DNA of 64,000 bases. It comes from SP197 sp965242595. Its GTDB lineage: Bacteria; Pseudomonadota; Alphaproteobacteria; SP197. Positions 16,903-26,221 of this stretch are shown here, one piece after another. The notes below the pieces were generated by a model that was not told where the DNA came from, did no database searches, and saw only the letters and a program-made list of their open reading frames with translations. The DNA lies in assembly GCA_965242595.1 (NCBI GenBank), contig OZ251464.1:2170001-2234000 (forward strand), written 5' to 3'. The first letter of the stretch is position 1, and the number at the start of each line of letters is the position of its first letter. The position numbers and the translations under genes were made by a program.

Positions 16903-17250
16903 TGCTTTGCCCTCCGGACGGCGGTGCCCATGCGGTATGCGGTGCCCGCCCTGCCGCCGGCGCAAGGCATCACACGCGCCCCAGGCTACGCCCGCCGACA
17001 GGGTGGGGCCAGGCGCCAGCGGCGGCTATCTGCTGATGCCAGGGGGTGGTGTGGCGATGTTGGGAAGCCTGCCACAGGCGCAGCGGCGCTTGCCCCGCGA
17101 TGCGGTGGGAGTCTTTGTCGGCGGAAAGCAAGCCTTCGGGGGATGGATAGCACCCGAGCGCCAGGGGCTGGCTGCCGGTAGCGACGGGCAGCCTCAAGGG
17201 CGGCCCTTGATTCACTAATATCTTACTGCCGCCATAAGCGATCCATAAAT
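16903..17250. other. Intergenic stretch with GC step and island edge
   Basis: No gene is supported in these 348 bp. The sequence stays GC-rich to about 17205 and then turns abruptly AT-richer (TTCACTAATATCTTACTG), marking the left edge of the GmrSD islet. Two adjacent hairpins lie at the boundary. The upstream part should hold the soeA promoter, but no clear boxes are seen. Confidence 0.6.
17170..17210 (-). terminator. Two adjacent hairpins after the GmrSD gene
   Basis: A 7-bp stem (17170-17176 with 17187-17193) is followed directly by a second 7-bp stem (TCAAGGG at 17194-17200 with CCCTTGA at 17204-17210, loop of 3). They sit about 40-80 bp past the GmrSD stop codon. No U-tract follows on the minus strand, so a role in termination is only tentative. 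Confidence 0.35.
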
Positions 17251-19218
17251 CTATGGGAAAGACTGCACAGATTCCTGCCCGGATAGAAGGTTTCCCACGT
17301 ATCGTTTGAAATCTTCAATCCTCGTAAAACAACGATAGCCAGCACCATTTGCGAGAGATAGAACATCAGCCGTTTCATTGAGTAACACCGCCACAGGTTG
17401 ACTCAATTCACGCTGAACACCATCAGGCCATGCAAGATCGAACACGGCCTTTTGTTCTCCTGTATTGGTGTCGGCAAAGTCAAATGATCGAATTCCTCGT
17501 GGACAGCCCTGCTGTTCCATCCATTTATTGAGGATTTCGACTTGGTGATCTTCTTCATCTTCGATAACATCAGAGGGTGCCGCCACAGAAATATTGCCGA
17601 CATTAACATCATCTCTCATCACCATGTATTTTGTCCAATGCTCATCACCATGAAGTAATTCTATGAGTCTAAGATTGGTTTCTTCTGCCAGGAGATTCTT
17701 TCTAGCTTCCAGAAAATCCCGATAGTTTTCAATCTTCCACAGAGTCGGATCCATCGGAATCCACTGCGACACCAAGGCGCCGGGATGGTTTGCCTCTACT
17801 CTGGGGAAATACGCTTCTGGAAAACGATCTCTTATGGCGAGATTGGTGCCTTTGGACAAAAAGCAGAAGTTGGCTAAGGCATTGACTTGTGGGCGATCAT
17901 AGCCATGTTTATAGAGTTGAGACTTCGGAAAGATGTGGTGAAGCTCTAATGCGCTCATTTTGCCCAGCATTCCAGCTTTAAGAGGCAATCCTGTGCCCCA
18001 ATCCCTGGCGGCACCCATGCGGGTTAGCATATAAAGAATCCGATAGAATCTTGCCCCAACATTCCATCCGGAAAAATGTGCCGCTTCGACTCGAAGTCCT
18101 CCGTGCCAAAGACGCAGTTTCTCAATCAAGTTGTCCAACGCCCCTTCGGATTCTTCGATGGCCGCTAGATCTTGATTTATCATTGTTTCCGTCGATCCTG
18201 AAAAACGCCCCCACATCCCTGCCTGGACATACCAAAACAGGAGCTTATCCCATTCTTTTCCGTCCAAAGATATGTTTCGGTCGAGGTAATGGGCCATTAC
18301 AGGAATAGCAAAGTCACCGAAAAACACACTATCACGATCAAGACCTAACCGCCCACCAATCATGTCGAGAATCGTGCCGATGGCTTTGGATGCGCGAGCG
18401 AGTCCGCATCGTATATCCTCTGCGTTCTTATCATGCAAATGACTGAAGCTTGCTTCGCCTGTGGACACCGTATTGACCGAACGTAGCAACCAATCGAGGC
18501 TAAAGCCATAACCAGACGAATTCCAACGTTCTAGACGACTTTTCAGCTCCTCTCTTGCCTCAGGCCACTTGGCACAAATTTTGGCAAGTGCCAAGTCGCC
18601 TTTGGATAATCTCGTCCCACTGCTGTTGACCCTGTTGAATATATCGACCACAATATCGATATCTGGCTCTGTTACCTCGTCTATATGCAGTTCCACATCC
18701 TTAATTGAAAGCAATTTAGCCAAACGGCCTATGTAATCCCCTATTCTTTGAGTGTGTTCGGGCGAATTCTGCAAAAGCTGAGTTATACCTCCAATCTTTT
18801 CATGGCTTTCTTTCATGAACTCCGATACGCTAATCCACAATGTATCACCTGCCATTCTGCTGTGCTGATAGAAAGAGAATACTTCACTTTCCAAATGAAA
18901 GTAAAGATCCGTGAATGTCTTAACATTGCCATCGAAGAATGCTGGTGGCTTTCCTCGCAAGACACCATACAGAGACGTTATACGTTGCTGACCATCGAGA
19001 AGGAGCTTGATGACCCCAGGAGCCAGTTGACCATCGCCACGATGACTTACATCCCCAGATTCTGCTGCCCAAACCAGGAGCCCACCGACGGGATGACCGC
19101 GGTAAAGGGAATTGAACAACGCCCGCACTTGATCCCGATTCCAGACATATCCTCGTTGAAACTCAGGTAACGCCATATGTCCGCTATCGATGTGATCGAG
19201 AATCGTCGATATCTTCAT
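17251..19218 (-). CDS. GmrSD-type restriction endonuclease (DUF262 + DUF1524)
   Basis: This 655-residue protein has the two parts of type IV-like GmrSD modification-dependent nucleases. The N-terminal DUF262 domain (ParB/sulfiredoxin-like NTPase) shows LPEFQRGYVWN, LLDGQQRITSLYG and FNRVNSSGTRLSKGDLALA. The C-terminal DUF1524 HNH-type nuclease shows LELHHIFPKSQL and LANFCFLSKGTNLAIRDRFP. Both active-site motifs look intact, so it is probably a single-chain anti-phage nuclease that cuts modified DNA. Base composition and codon use are clearly AT-richer than the neighbours, indicating horizontal acquisition. ATG 19218 has AGGGG 8 nt upstream and a good promoter at 19249-19277. Confidence 0.9.
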   Translation of the reverse strand: MKISTILDHIDSGHMALPEFQRGYVWNRDQVRALFNSLYRGHPVGGLLVWAAESGDVSHRGDGQLAPGVIKLLLDGQQRITSLYGVLRGKPPAFFDGNVKTFTDLYFHLESEVFSFYQHSRMAGDTLWISVSEFMKESHEKIGGITQLLQNSPEHTQRIGDYIGRLAKLLSIKDVELHIDEVTEPDIDIVVDIFNRVNSSGTRLSKGDLALAKICAKWPEAREELKSRLERWNSSGYGFSLDWLLRSVNTVSTGEASFSHLHDKNAEDIRCGLARASKAIGTILDMIGGRLGLDRDSVFFGDFAIPVMAHYLDRNISLDGKEWDKLLFWYVQAGMWGRFSGSTETMINQDLAAIEESEGALDNLIEKLRLWHGGLRVEAAHFSGWNVGARFYRILYMLTRMGAARDWGTGLPLKAGMLGKMSALELHHIFPKSQLYKHGYDRPQVNALANFCFLSKGTNLAIRDRFPEAYFPRVEANHPGALVSQWIPMDPTLWKIENYRDFLEARKNLLAEETNLRLIELLHGDEHWTKYMVMRDDVNVGNISVAAPSDVIEDEEDHQVEILNKWMEQQGCPRGIRSFDFADTNTGEQKAVFDLAWPDGVQRELSQPVAVLLNETADVLSLANGAGYRCFTRIEDFKRYVGNLLSGQESVQSFP

Positions 19219-19248
19219 CGAGGTGTCCCCTGCGAAATCTTATTCCCA

Positions 19249-19277
19249 ACAATACCGACCGGCATGGCATGTGTCAA
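19249..19277 (-). promoter_or_regulatory. Sigma-70-like promoter of the GmrSD gene
   Basis: On the minus strand TTGACA (19277-19272, a perfect -35) is separated by 17 bp from TATTGT (19254-19249, 4 of 6 matches to the -10). The start codon lies 30 bp downstream. The promoter is within the AT-richer islet and probably came with the gene. Confidence 0.65.
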
Positions 19278-19376
19278 GGTGGTAGATGTCTCACAGGCGG
19301 CCGGTGCAACCATCCATAAAGAGTGCCTGTCTCCGCCCTGTGTTTCCCGTAGTATCGGCACGGCCTCCCCCCTCCC

Positions 19377-20915
19377 TCAGTCCACCCCCGTCGCCCCACC
19401 CTCGGCCTTGCGGCGGGCGATGAATCCGGTCAGCTCCTCGCGGATGGCGGGGTCCATGGGGGGCTGTTGGTATTCGGCCAGCAGCGCCTGCCACAGCCGG
19501 TGGGCGCGCTGGGTGGCGTCGCGGGCGCCGTCTTCCTTCCAGGTTTCCCAATTGCGCCAATCGGCCAGGATGGGGCGGTAGAAGGCGTTTTCGTAACGCT
19601 CCAGCGTGTGCTGTGCGCCGAAGAAATGGCCGCCCGGCCCCACCTCGCGCATGGCCTCGATGCCCAGTTCGGGGGTGGAAAAATCTATCGGCTCCAGGGC
19701 CACCATCATGGTTTGCACCATTTCGATATCGATGGCGATCTTTTCGAAAGACGCGGTCAGCCCGCCCTCCAGCCAGCCGAAACTGTGCAGAATCATGCCG
19801 GTATGGGCCATCACCGCCGCCCATAGCGACATGGCGCTTTCCCAGGTGGCCTGGGCATCGGGGGCGTTGGAGGCGTTGACGGCAGACGAGCGATAGGGCA
19901 GGCGATAGCGCCGGGCCAACTGGCCGCCGGCCAGCACCGCCTTGACATATTCCGGCGTGCCGAAGGCGGGCGCGCCAGAGCGCATATCGACATTGCTGGT
20001 GAAACCGCCATAGACCACCGGCGCGCCCGGCCGCACCGTTTGAATGATGGCGATGGCGGCCAGCGCCTCGGCGTTCTGCTGCGTCAGGGCGCCGGCCAGA
20101 GAAACCGGGGCCATGGCGCCCGCCAGTGTAAAGGGGGTGACCACCACCGGCTGATTGCGCCGCGCCATCTCGATCATGCCGTGAAGCATGGGGATATCGA
20201 GTTGCAGCGGCGAGTTGCAGTTCACCACCGTCCACAGGCTGGGTTCGCGCTCCAGCGTCGCCCGGTCGAGGCCGCGGGCGATGCGCGCCATTTCGATGGC
20301 GTCCAGAATCTTGCGCCGGCCCAGGGAATAGCCGAAGGCGATCTTGTCGGTGACCAGGAATTGCTCGCCCACAATGTCGAGATAACGCAGGTCCGGCGGG
20401 ACATCCAGCGGCTCCAGCATCGGCGTGGCACCGTGCACGGCGTTGACAACCTGGGCCAGCCGCAACAGATCGCGATAATCCGCCAGGGTTCCGGACCGGC
20501 GCCCGCCTTCAAGATCGGAAACATTGGGGTTGCCCGCCACCGGCAGAAAGTTGATGCGGTTGCCGCCGAAGACGCGGCTTCTGGCCGGGTTGCGCGCATG
20601 CAGCGTCCATTGGGCCGGCGCCTTTGCCACCGCCTGTTCGATAAAGCCACGCTCGAAACGCACACGCGCCTCGCCCGATGTCACCGCCACGCCGGCCGCC
20701 TTCAACAGCCCCCGCGCCTCGTCCAGCAGAACGTTGACGCCGATCTCTTCCAGCACGGCAAGCGAGGCCTCGTGCACCGCCTCGATCTCGTCGCCCGATG
20801 CGATCTCCAGCGGCGGCCAGGGGTTCACCACCTGGCGCCAGGGCAGCTGCGGTGTTTTGCGGCTGGCCGCCCGCTCGCGCCGCCTGCCCGCCTGCCGCCT
20901 TTCACGCCCGGGCAT
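19377..20915 (-). CDS. Trimethylamine methyltransferase (MttB) family, non-pyrrolysine
   Basis: This 512-residue protein belongs to the MttB superfamily of corrinoid-dependent methyltransferases, which move a methyl group from trimethylamine, glycine betaine or related quaternary amines to a corrinoid protein. Family features include the helical N-terminus (HEASLAVLEEIGVNVL), GNRINFLPVAGNPNVSDLEGG, VTPFTLAGAMAPVSLAGAL and GPGGHFFGAQHTLERYENAF. The frame has no internal TAG, so it is the non-pyrrolysine type, like the glycine-betaine enzyme MtgB. No corrinoid protein or reactivase lies nearby. The start at ATG 20915 is 4 bp after the stop of the Slam-like gene, suggesting one transcript; the frame is open further upstream. 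Confidence 0.85.
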   Translation of the reverse strand: MPGRERRQAGRRRERAASRKTPQLPWRQVVNPWPPLEIASGDEIEAVHEASLAVLEEIGVNVLLDEARGLLKAAGVAVTSGEARVRFERGFIEQAVAKAPAQWTLHARNPARSRVFGGNRINFLPVAGNPNVSDLEGGRRSGTLADYRDLLRLAQVVNAVHGATPMLEPLDVPPDLRYLDIVGEQFLVTDKIAFGYSLGRRKILDAIEMARIARGLDRATLEREPSLWTVVNCNSPLQLDIPMLHGMIEMARRNQPVVVTPFTLAGAMAPVSLAGALTQQNAEALAAIAIIQTVRPGAPVVYGGFTSNVDMRSGAPAFGTPEYVKAVLAGGQLARRYRLPYRSSAVNASNAPDAQATWESAMSLWAAVMAHTGMILHSFGWLEGGLTASFEKIAIDIEMVQTMMVALEPIDFSTPELGIEAMREVGPGGHFFGAQHTLERYENAFYRPILADWRNWETWKEDGARDATQRAHRLWQALLAEYQQPPMDPAIREELTGFIARRKAEGGATGVD

Positions 20916-20919
20916 GGGC

Positions 20920-22395
20920 CTAGAACAGCCGCCGCATGGTAAGCTCGGCCCGGTTGCGGCGATAATCGAACACCCGGGCGATGTTCGACTGGCGCTGTTC
21001 GTGAACCAGCGAAAGGGCCGGGACGAAGCCGAACAGCTCCAGCCGATCGTTGGACACCGACAAGCGCGAGATGGAGGTGCGATCGCGGCGGGCATCGGCG
21101 CTGATCAAGAAATAGCCCGGCTGATCGTAACGGGTGAACAGGACATCGTGATAAAGGTCGAAGCCAAAGCCGCCGATGCCCAGCAGCGGCGGCAGATCCA
21201 CCAGGGTAAAGGCGCCCAGCCGGCGGGTGCGCGATCTAAGGTCGGCGCGTCTGGCGCGGTCCCTCGCCAGGCCGGCGCGCAGGCCCAGCGCCAGCGCCGG
21301 TGTCGCCTCCCAGGTCAGGCTGGCATCCAGGCCGGTGCGCGGGCCGTCGCTGGCCTTGCTGTGGCGGTGGCGCCTTTCCATCCGCTCCGCACCGCCCGCC
21401 AGCCACAGGGCGGTGCCGACGCGCACGATGCCTTCCAGGCGCGGGCCGAAGCTCCAGCTAACCGGTTCGCCGCCGAACCAGCGGCGGCTGGCCTGGGCCA
21501 GCAGACTGGCGTGGCCGCGCGGGAACAGCAGCTGCGGGCCGGCATAAAACCGCAGCGTCATGTCGTCGAAGCGGCTGCCGCGATATTCGCGCCGATAGAG
21601 GCTGCTGCCCAGGCGCAATCTGCTCGCCGCATGGTCGAACAGGCGCAGCTCCAGGGGATGGCGATACTCGCCCGCCGTGGAAACGATGGCGCCGACGCCC
21701 GAGGTCTCCCGGGCCCGCCGGTCCAGTTCGAACTCCAGCGGCTCGCCGGTGAAGAAATTGCGCAGGCGCGAGGCGAAGCTGCTGGCCGAGGTGCCGGAGT
21801 TGACATTGCTGTCGGGCGCCAGGGCCATGTCGAACGAGCCCGAAACCCGCTTGCGCGCCTGGATGGCGGCCAGAAAACGCTGCACCGCCGCGGCGATGTC
21901 CGGCGGCAGGTCGCCCGCCAGGGCGCGGCGGAAATGGTGGGCGGCGGCCTCGCAATCGTCGCCCAGCAGATGTTCGATCAGGTCGTCCGGCTCTTCCAGG
22001 CAGCGCCCGCGCTCGAACAAAACCCGGGCCAGTTCCAGCCTGGCTCCGGCCAGGTCGGGCCTTTCTTCCAGAATGTGGCGATAGCTCGCCACCGCCTCGT
22101 CGCGCAGCGCCCGGCGGTCCTGCTGCGACAGCGGCGCGGTGGCCAGATTGGCGGCGGCCGAGGCCGCCATGCCGCGGAAGAAATAGACATCGGTGTCGTC
22201 GGGATGGCGCTCGGCCAAGGGGCGCAGCAATTCCAGCGCCGCCAGCGGCGCGCCGGCAAAGATCAATGCGCGGGCGCGCTCCACCCGGTCGGCCAGGCTC
22301 TCCTCTGCGGCCAGCGCCGGCACGCAGGCCAGCAGGATGGCGCAAACCGCGCACAGCGCCGAACGGATGCTGCGCCGTCCTTCATGGGCCGTCAT
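20920..22395 (-). CDS. Slam-like outer-membrane protein (TPR + DUF560 barrel)
   Basis: This 491-residue protein has a signal peptide (SALCAVCAILLACVPALA), a periplasmic TPR-like helical half (about 30-190) and a C-terminal barrel. FLAAIQARKRVSGSFDMALA followed by PDSNVN, and the terminal DYRRNRAELTMRRLF, are hallmarks of surface lipoprotein assembly modifiers (Slam, DUF560), which move lipoproteins or other cargo to the cell surface. Known Slams usually sit near a lipoprotein or receptor gene; here the only partner is the MttB-like gene 4 bp downstream. The divergent glpK starts 181 bp away. Confidence 0.8.
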   Translation of the reverse strand: MTAHEGRRSIRSALCAVCAILLACVPALAAEESLADRVERARALIFAGAPLAALELLRPLAERHPDDTDVYFFRGMAASAAANLATAPLSQQDRRALRDEAVASYRHILEERPDLAGARLELARVLFERGRCLEEPDDLIEHLLGDDCEAAAHHFRRALAGDLPPDIAAAVQRFLAAIQARKRVSGSFDMALAPDSNVNSGTSASSFASRLRNFFTGEPLEFELDRRARETSGVGAIVSTAGEYRHPLELRLFDHAASRLRLGSSLYRREYRGSRFDDMTLRFYAGPQLLFPRGHASLLAQASRRWFGGEPVSWSFGPRLEGIVRVGTALWLAGGAERMERRHRHSKASDGPRTGLDASLTWEATPALALGLRAGLARDRARRADLRSRTRRLGAFTLVDLPPLLGIGGFGFDLYHDVLFTRYDQPGYFLISADARRDRTSISRLSVSNDRLELFGFVPALSLVHEQRQSNIARVFDYRRNRAELTMRRLF

Positions 22396-22576
22396 GGCGC
22401 GCCTCCAACGTGCCAGCCGCGCAGGCGTCGCAGGCGGGCGTGGCAGCCATATGCGCACGCTAATCCGCGCCGGTGGCGGGCGCAAGCGCGGGACAGGGCG
22501 GCGGCCCGGCATCCATGCCGGGGTTCACGGCAGTTTGCGCGCAGTTTACGTTCGGGCGGCGGCGCGGAGGCGGATC

Positions 22577-24088
22577 ATGGGCATCGTCCTGGCCATCGAT
22601 CAGGGCACCACCTCCAGCCGCGCCCTGCTGTTCGACTCCACCCGGCGCATTATCGCCACCGCCTCCCGTCGGCTGGCGCAGCACCTGCCCCGCCCGGGCT
22701 GGGTGGAACACGATCCCGAAGATATCTGGCAAACGACGCTGGCCTGCTGCCGCCAGGCGCTGGCGGCGGGCGGGGTGGATGCCGCCGACATCGCCACCAT
22801 CGGCATCGCCAATCAGCGCGAAACCGTGCTGGTGTGGGAACGCGCCAGCGGCCGCCCCATCCACCGCGCCATCGGCTGGCAGGACCGGCGCAGCCACAAG
22901 GCCTGCCGCCAGCTGGTGAAAGACGGCCACGCGCCGCTGCTGGCGCGCCGCACCGGGCTGCTGGCCGATCCCTATTTCTCCGCCACCAAGATCGCCTGGC
23001 TGCTCGATCGTGTGGAAGGCGCCAGGGCGGCGGCGGAACGGGGCGCGCTGGCCTTCGGCACGGTCGATAGCTTCCTGCTGTGGCGCCTGACCGGCGGGCA
23101 GGTGCACGCCACCGACGCCACCAACGCCTCGCGCACCATGCTTTACGACATCCACGCCTGCCGCTGGGACGAAGAGCTGTGCGCGCTGCTGCGCGTGCCC
23201 ATGGCGATGCTGCCCGAAGTGCTGGAGAGCAGCGCCCGTTTCGGCACCACCGCTGCCGGCGTGCTGGGGGCGCCGGTGGCGATCGGCGGCGTGGCCGGCG
23301 ACCAGCAGGCCGCCGCCATCGGCCAGGGCTGTTTCCAGCCGGGCATGGCCAAGGCCACCTATGGCACCGGCGCCTTCGTGCTGCTGAACACCGGCCAGAC
23401 GGCGCCCGCCGCCGACGCCACCCGCCGGGGCCTGATCGCCACTCTGGCCTGGCGGCTGGATGGGCGGGCGGCCTATGCGCTGGAAGGCTCGATGTTCGCG
23501 GCCGGGGCCGTGGTGGAATGGCTGTGCGACCGGCTGGCCATCGCCTCCGGGGTGGACGGCATCGAGGCGCTGGCGCAAACGGCCGCCGCCGATCACGGCG
23601 TTTATCTGGTGCCGGCCTTCGCCGGGCTGGGCGCGCCCTGGTGGGATGCGGCGGCCAGGGGCCAGATTTCCGGGCTTTCCTACGCCAGCGGCCGGGCGGA
23701 GATCGCCCGCGCCGCCCTGGAAAGCGTCGGCCATGGCAGCCGCGACCTGCTGCAGGCGATGGCCGCGGCCTGGGGCGGGGCCATTCCGACGCTCCGTGCC
23801 GATGGCGGCATGGCCGCCAGCGACTGGACCATGCAGTTCCTGGCCGATATCGCCGCCATCGCCGTGGAACGGCCGGCCACCGTGGAGGCCACGGCCCTGG
23901 GCGCGGCCTGGCTGGCGGGGCGCCAAGCCGGGCTGTGGCCGGAGATGGCGGATTTCGCCGCCACCTGGAAAGCGGAAAAGCGCTTCACGCCGGCCATGGA
24001 CGCCGGCGAAGCGAACAGGCGCCATGCCGGCTGGCAGGCCGCGCTGCGCCGCGCCCTGACGGCGGGCGGTCCGGAAAAGGAAACATAA
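22577..24088 (+). CDS. glpK: Glycerol kinase
   Basis: This 503-residue FGGY-family kinase phosphorylates glycerol to glycerol 3-phosphate with ATP. It starts GIVLAIDQGTTSSRALLFD, the phosphate-binding motif, and contains IGIANQRETVLVWERASG, TDATNASRTMLYDIH, GVAGDQQAA and ATYGTGAFVLLNTG, all typical of GlpK. GGAGG at 22565-22569 precedes ATG 22577. Length is normal. No glpF, glpD or glpR gene is adjacent; the Slam-like gene is divergent and the urease genes are convergent. Confidence 0.95.
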   Translation: MGIVLAIDQGTTSSRALLFDSTRRIIATASRRLAQHLPRPGWVEHDPEDIWQTTLACCRQALAAGGVDAADIATIGIANQRETVLVWERASGRPIHRAIGWQDRRSHKACRQLVKDGHAPLLARRTGLLADPYFSATKIAWLLDRVEGARAAAERGALAFGTVDSFLLWRLTGGQVHATDATNASRTMLYDIHACRWDEELCALLRVPMAMLPEVLESSARFGTTAAGVLGAPVAIGGVAGDQQAAAIGQGCFQPGMAKATYGTGAFVLLNTGQTAPAADATRRGLIATLAWRLDGRAAYALEGSMFAAGAVVEWLCDRLAIASGVDGIEALAQTAAADHGVYLVPAFAGLGAPWWDAAARGQISGLSYASGRAEIARAALESVGHGSRDLLQAMAAAWGGAIPTLRADGGMAASDWTMQFLADIAAIAVERPATVEATALGAAWLAGRQAGLWPEMADFAATWKAEKRFTPAMDAGEANRRHAGWQAALRRALTAGGPEKET

Positions 24089-24194
24089 CGCCGCCCCGGC
24101 CGGGCGCGGGCCGTGGCGCTCTGCGAAAGCCGGGCAGATCCGTCCGGCGCTCATTTCGCCGCGACGGGAGCCGTTACCTGCGGAATCCCCCGCC

Positions 24195-25901
24195 TCAGAA
24201 CAGGAAGTAGCGCTGCGCCATCGGCAGCACCGTGGCCGGCTCGCAGGTGAGCAACTCGCCATCGGCGCGGACCTCGTAGGTCTCGGGCGAGACCTCGATA
24301 TGGGGCAGGGCGTCGTTCAGCACCATGTCTTTCTTGGTGACCTTGCGCGTGCCATCCACGGCGACGGTCCGCTTGGCCAGCCCCAGGCGCTGGCCCAGGC
24401 CGGCCGCCTGGGCGGCGGGCGAGACGAAGCTTACCGACGAGGCCGCCACCGCGCCCCCGAAGGCGCCGAACATGGGCCGGTAGTGGAACGGCTCCGGCGT
24501 GGGGATGGAGGCGTTGGCGTCGCCCATGGGCGCGGCGGCGATGGTGCCGCCGATCAGCACCAGGGCCGGTTTGACGCCGAAGAAGGCCGGCTGCCACAGC
24601 ACCAGATCGGCCCGCTTGCCCACCTCGACGGTGCCGATATGGCGGGCCAGCCCGTGGGCGATGGCCGGATTGATGGTGTATTTGGCGATGTAGCGGCGCA
24701 CGCGCAGATTGTCGTTCTCGCCCGTCTCCTCAACCAGCCGCCCCCGCTGACGCTTCATCTTGTCGGCGCTCTGCCAGGTGCGGATCGCTACTTCGCCCAC
24801 CCGCCCCATGGCCTGGCTGTCGGAGGCAACGATGGAGATGGCGCCCAGGTCGTGGAGGATGTCTTCGGCGGCGATGGTCTGCGGGCGGATGCGGCTTTCG
24901 GCAAAGCGCACATCTTCGGGAATGGCCGGGTTGAGGTGGTGGCAGACCATCAGCATGTCGAGATGCTCGGCGATGGTGTTGGCCGTGAACGGGCGGGTGG
25001 GGTTGGTGGAAGACGGCAGCACATGCTCGTGGCCGGCGATGGCCAGGATGTCGGGGGCGTGGCCGCCGCCGGCGCCCTCGGCGTGATAGGCGTGGATGGT
25101 GCGCCCGGCGATGGCCTCCAGGGTGGTTTCCAGAAAGCCGGCCTCGTTCAGCGTATCGGTGTGGATGGTGGCCTGCACGTCCATGGCGTCGGCAACGGCG
25201 AGGCAGGTGTCGATGGCGGCGGGCGTGGTGCCCCAGTCTTCGTGCAGCTTCAGTCCGCAGGCCCCGCCTTCCACCTGTTCCACCAGCCCCGCCCGGCGGC
25301 TGCTGTTGCCCTTGCCGGTGAAGCCCAGATTCATGGCGAAGCCGTCGGCGGCCTGGAGCATGCGGCCCAGATGCCAGGGGCCGGGGGTGCAGGTGGTGGC
25401 CCGGCTGCCCGCCGCCGGGCCGGTGCCGCCGCCCAGCATGGTGGTGATGCCCGACATCAGCGCCTCTTCCACCAGCTGCGGGCAGATGAAGTGGACGTGG
25501 CAATCGACGCCGCCGGCGGTGAGGATCATGCCCTCGCCGGCGATCGCCTCGCTGCCGGGGCCGATCACGACATCGACGCCGTCCTGGATATCCGGGTTGC
25601 CGGCCTTGCCGATGGCGGCGATGCGCCCGTCCGCAAGGCCGATATCGGCCTTGAAGATGCCGCTGGCGCAGACCACCAGGGCGTTGGTGATGACGCTGTC
25701 CACCGCGCCCTCGGCCCGCGAGGCCTGCGACTGGGCCATGCCGTCGCGCACGGTTTTGCCGCCGCCGAAGGTGGCCTCCTCGCCGGGGTGGGTGAGGTCG
25801 CGCTCCACCTCCACGATCAGCTCGGTATCGGCCAGCCGCAGCCGGTCGCCCAGCGTGGGGCCATAGAGGCCGGCATAGGCGCGGTGCGAGAGTTCCGCCA
25901 C
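24195..25901 (-). CDS. ureC: Urease subunit alpha
   Basis: This 568-residue subunit carries the di-nickel site that hydrolyses urea to ammonia and carbamate. Visible active-site parts are CHVHFICPQ (nickel histidines), GLKLHEDWG (the lysine to be carbamylated), the flap MVCHHLNPAIPEDV with the catalytic histidine, and the nickel ligand region VASDSQAMGR. GTG 25901 gives VAELSHRAYAGLYGPTLGDR, the normal family start, and overlaps the end of ureB by 2 bp relative spacing. The structural operon ureA-ureB-ureC is complete here, but no accessory genes follow. Confidence 0.96.
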   Translation of the reverse strand: MAELSHRAYAGLYGPTLGDRLRLADTELIVEVERDLTHPGEEATFGGGKTVRDGMAQSQASRAEGAVDSVITNALVVCASGIFKADIGLADGRIAAIGKAGNPDIQDGVDVVIGPGSEAIAGEGMILTAGGVDCHVHFICPQLVEEALMSGITTMLGGGTGPAAGSRATTCTPGPWHLGRMLQAADGFAMNLGFTGKGNSSRRAGLVEQVEGGACGLKLHEDWGTTPAAIDTCLAVADAMDVQATIHTDTLNEAGFLETTLEAIAGRTIHAYHAEGAGGGHAPDILAIAGHEHVLPSSTNPTRPFTANTIAEHLDMLMVCHHLNPAIPEDVRFAESRIRPQTIAAEDILHDLGAISIVASDSQAMGRVGEVAIRTWQSADKMKRQRGRLVEETGENDNLRVRRYIAKYTINPAIAHGLARHIGTVEVGKRADLVLWQPAFFGVKPALVLIGGTIAAAPMGDANASIPTPEPFHYRPMFGAFGGAVAASSVSFVSPAAQAAGLGQRLGLAKRTVAVDGTRKVTKKDMVLNDALPHIEVSPETYEVRADGELLTCEPATVLPMAQRYFLF

Positions 25902-25903
25902 GG

Positions 25904-26221
25904 CTACGCCCCGCCGTCCAGCGGCCCCATGACCAGGGCGCGAAAGCCCACGGCATGGCGGCGCCCGCCGAAATCCACCAGCGCCACCTCGCGCGCCTCG
26001 CCGGGTTCGAAGCGCACCGCCGTGCCGGCCGGGATGTCGAGGCGCCGCCCGCGCGCCGCCGCCCGGTTGAAATCCAGCGCCCGGTTGGCCTCGAAAAAGT
26101 GGAAATGGCTGCCGACCTGGACCGGACGGTCGCCCCGATTGACCACATGCAGGGTGCAACCGTCGCGCCCGGCATTGAGCCGGACCCGGCCGGCGGCGGG
26201 GAAGAGCTCGCCCGGGATCAC
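25904..26221 (-). CDS. ureB: Urease subunit beta
   Basis: This 105-residue subunit begins MIPGELFPAAGRVRLNAGRD and includes VVNRGDRPVQVGSHFHFFEA and the C-terminal RRHAVGFRALVMGPL, which are diagnostic of UreB. It forms the structural core of urease with UreA and UreC. The GTG start at 26221 overlaps the ureA stop as GTGA, so translation is coupled. Confidence 0.96.
   Translation of the reverse strand: MIPGELFPAAGRVRLNAGRDGCTLHVVNRGDRPVQVGSHFHFFEANRALDFNRAAARGRRLDIPAGTAVRFEPGEAREVALVDFGGRRHAVGFRALVMGPLDGGA

Noticed and set aside
14140..17181. Open frame of about 1000 codons on the plus strand opposite soeA
   Set aside because: It is the antisense shadow of a well-supported molybdoenzyme gene in GC-rich DNA; its translation is low-complexity without family motifs.
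19377..20915. Pyrrolysine-containing trimethylamine methyltransferase
   Set aside because: No in-frame TAG is present and no pyl genes are nearby, so the non-pyrrolysine MttB family is the better call.
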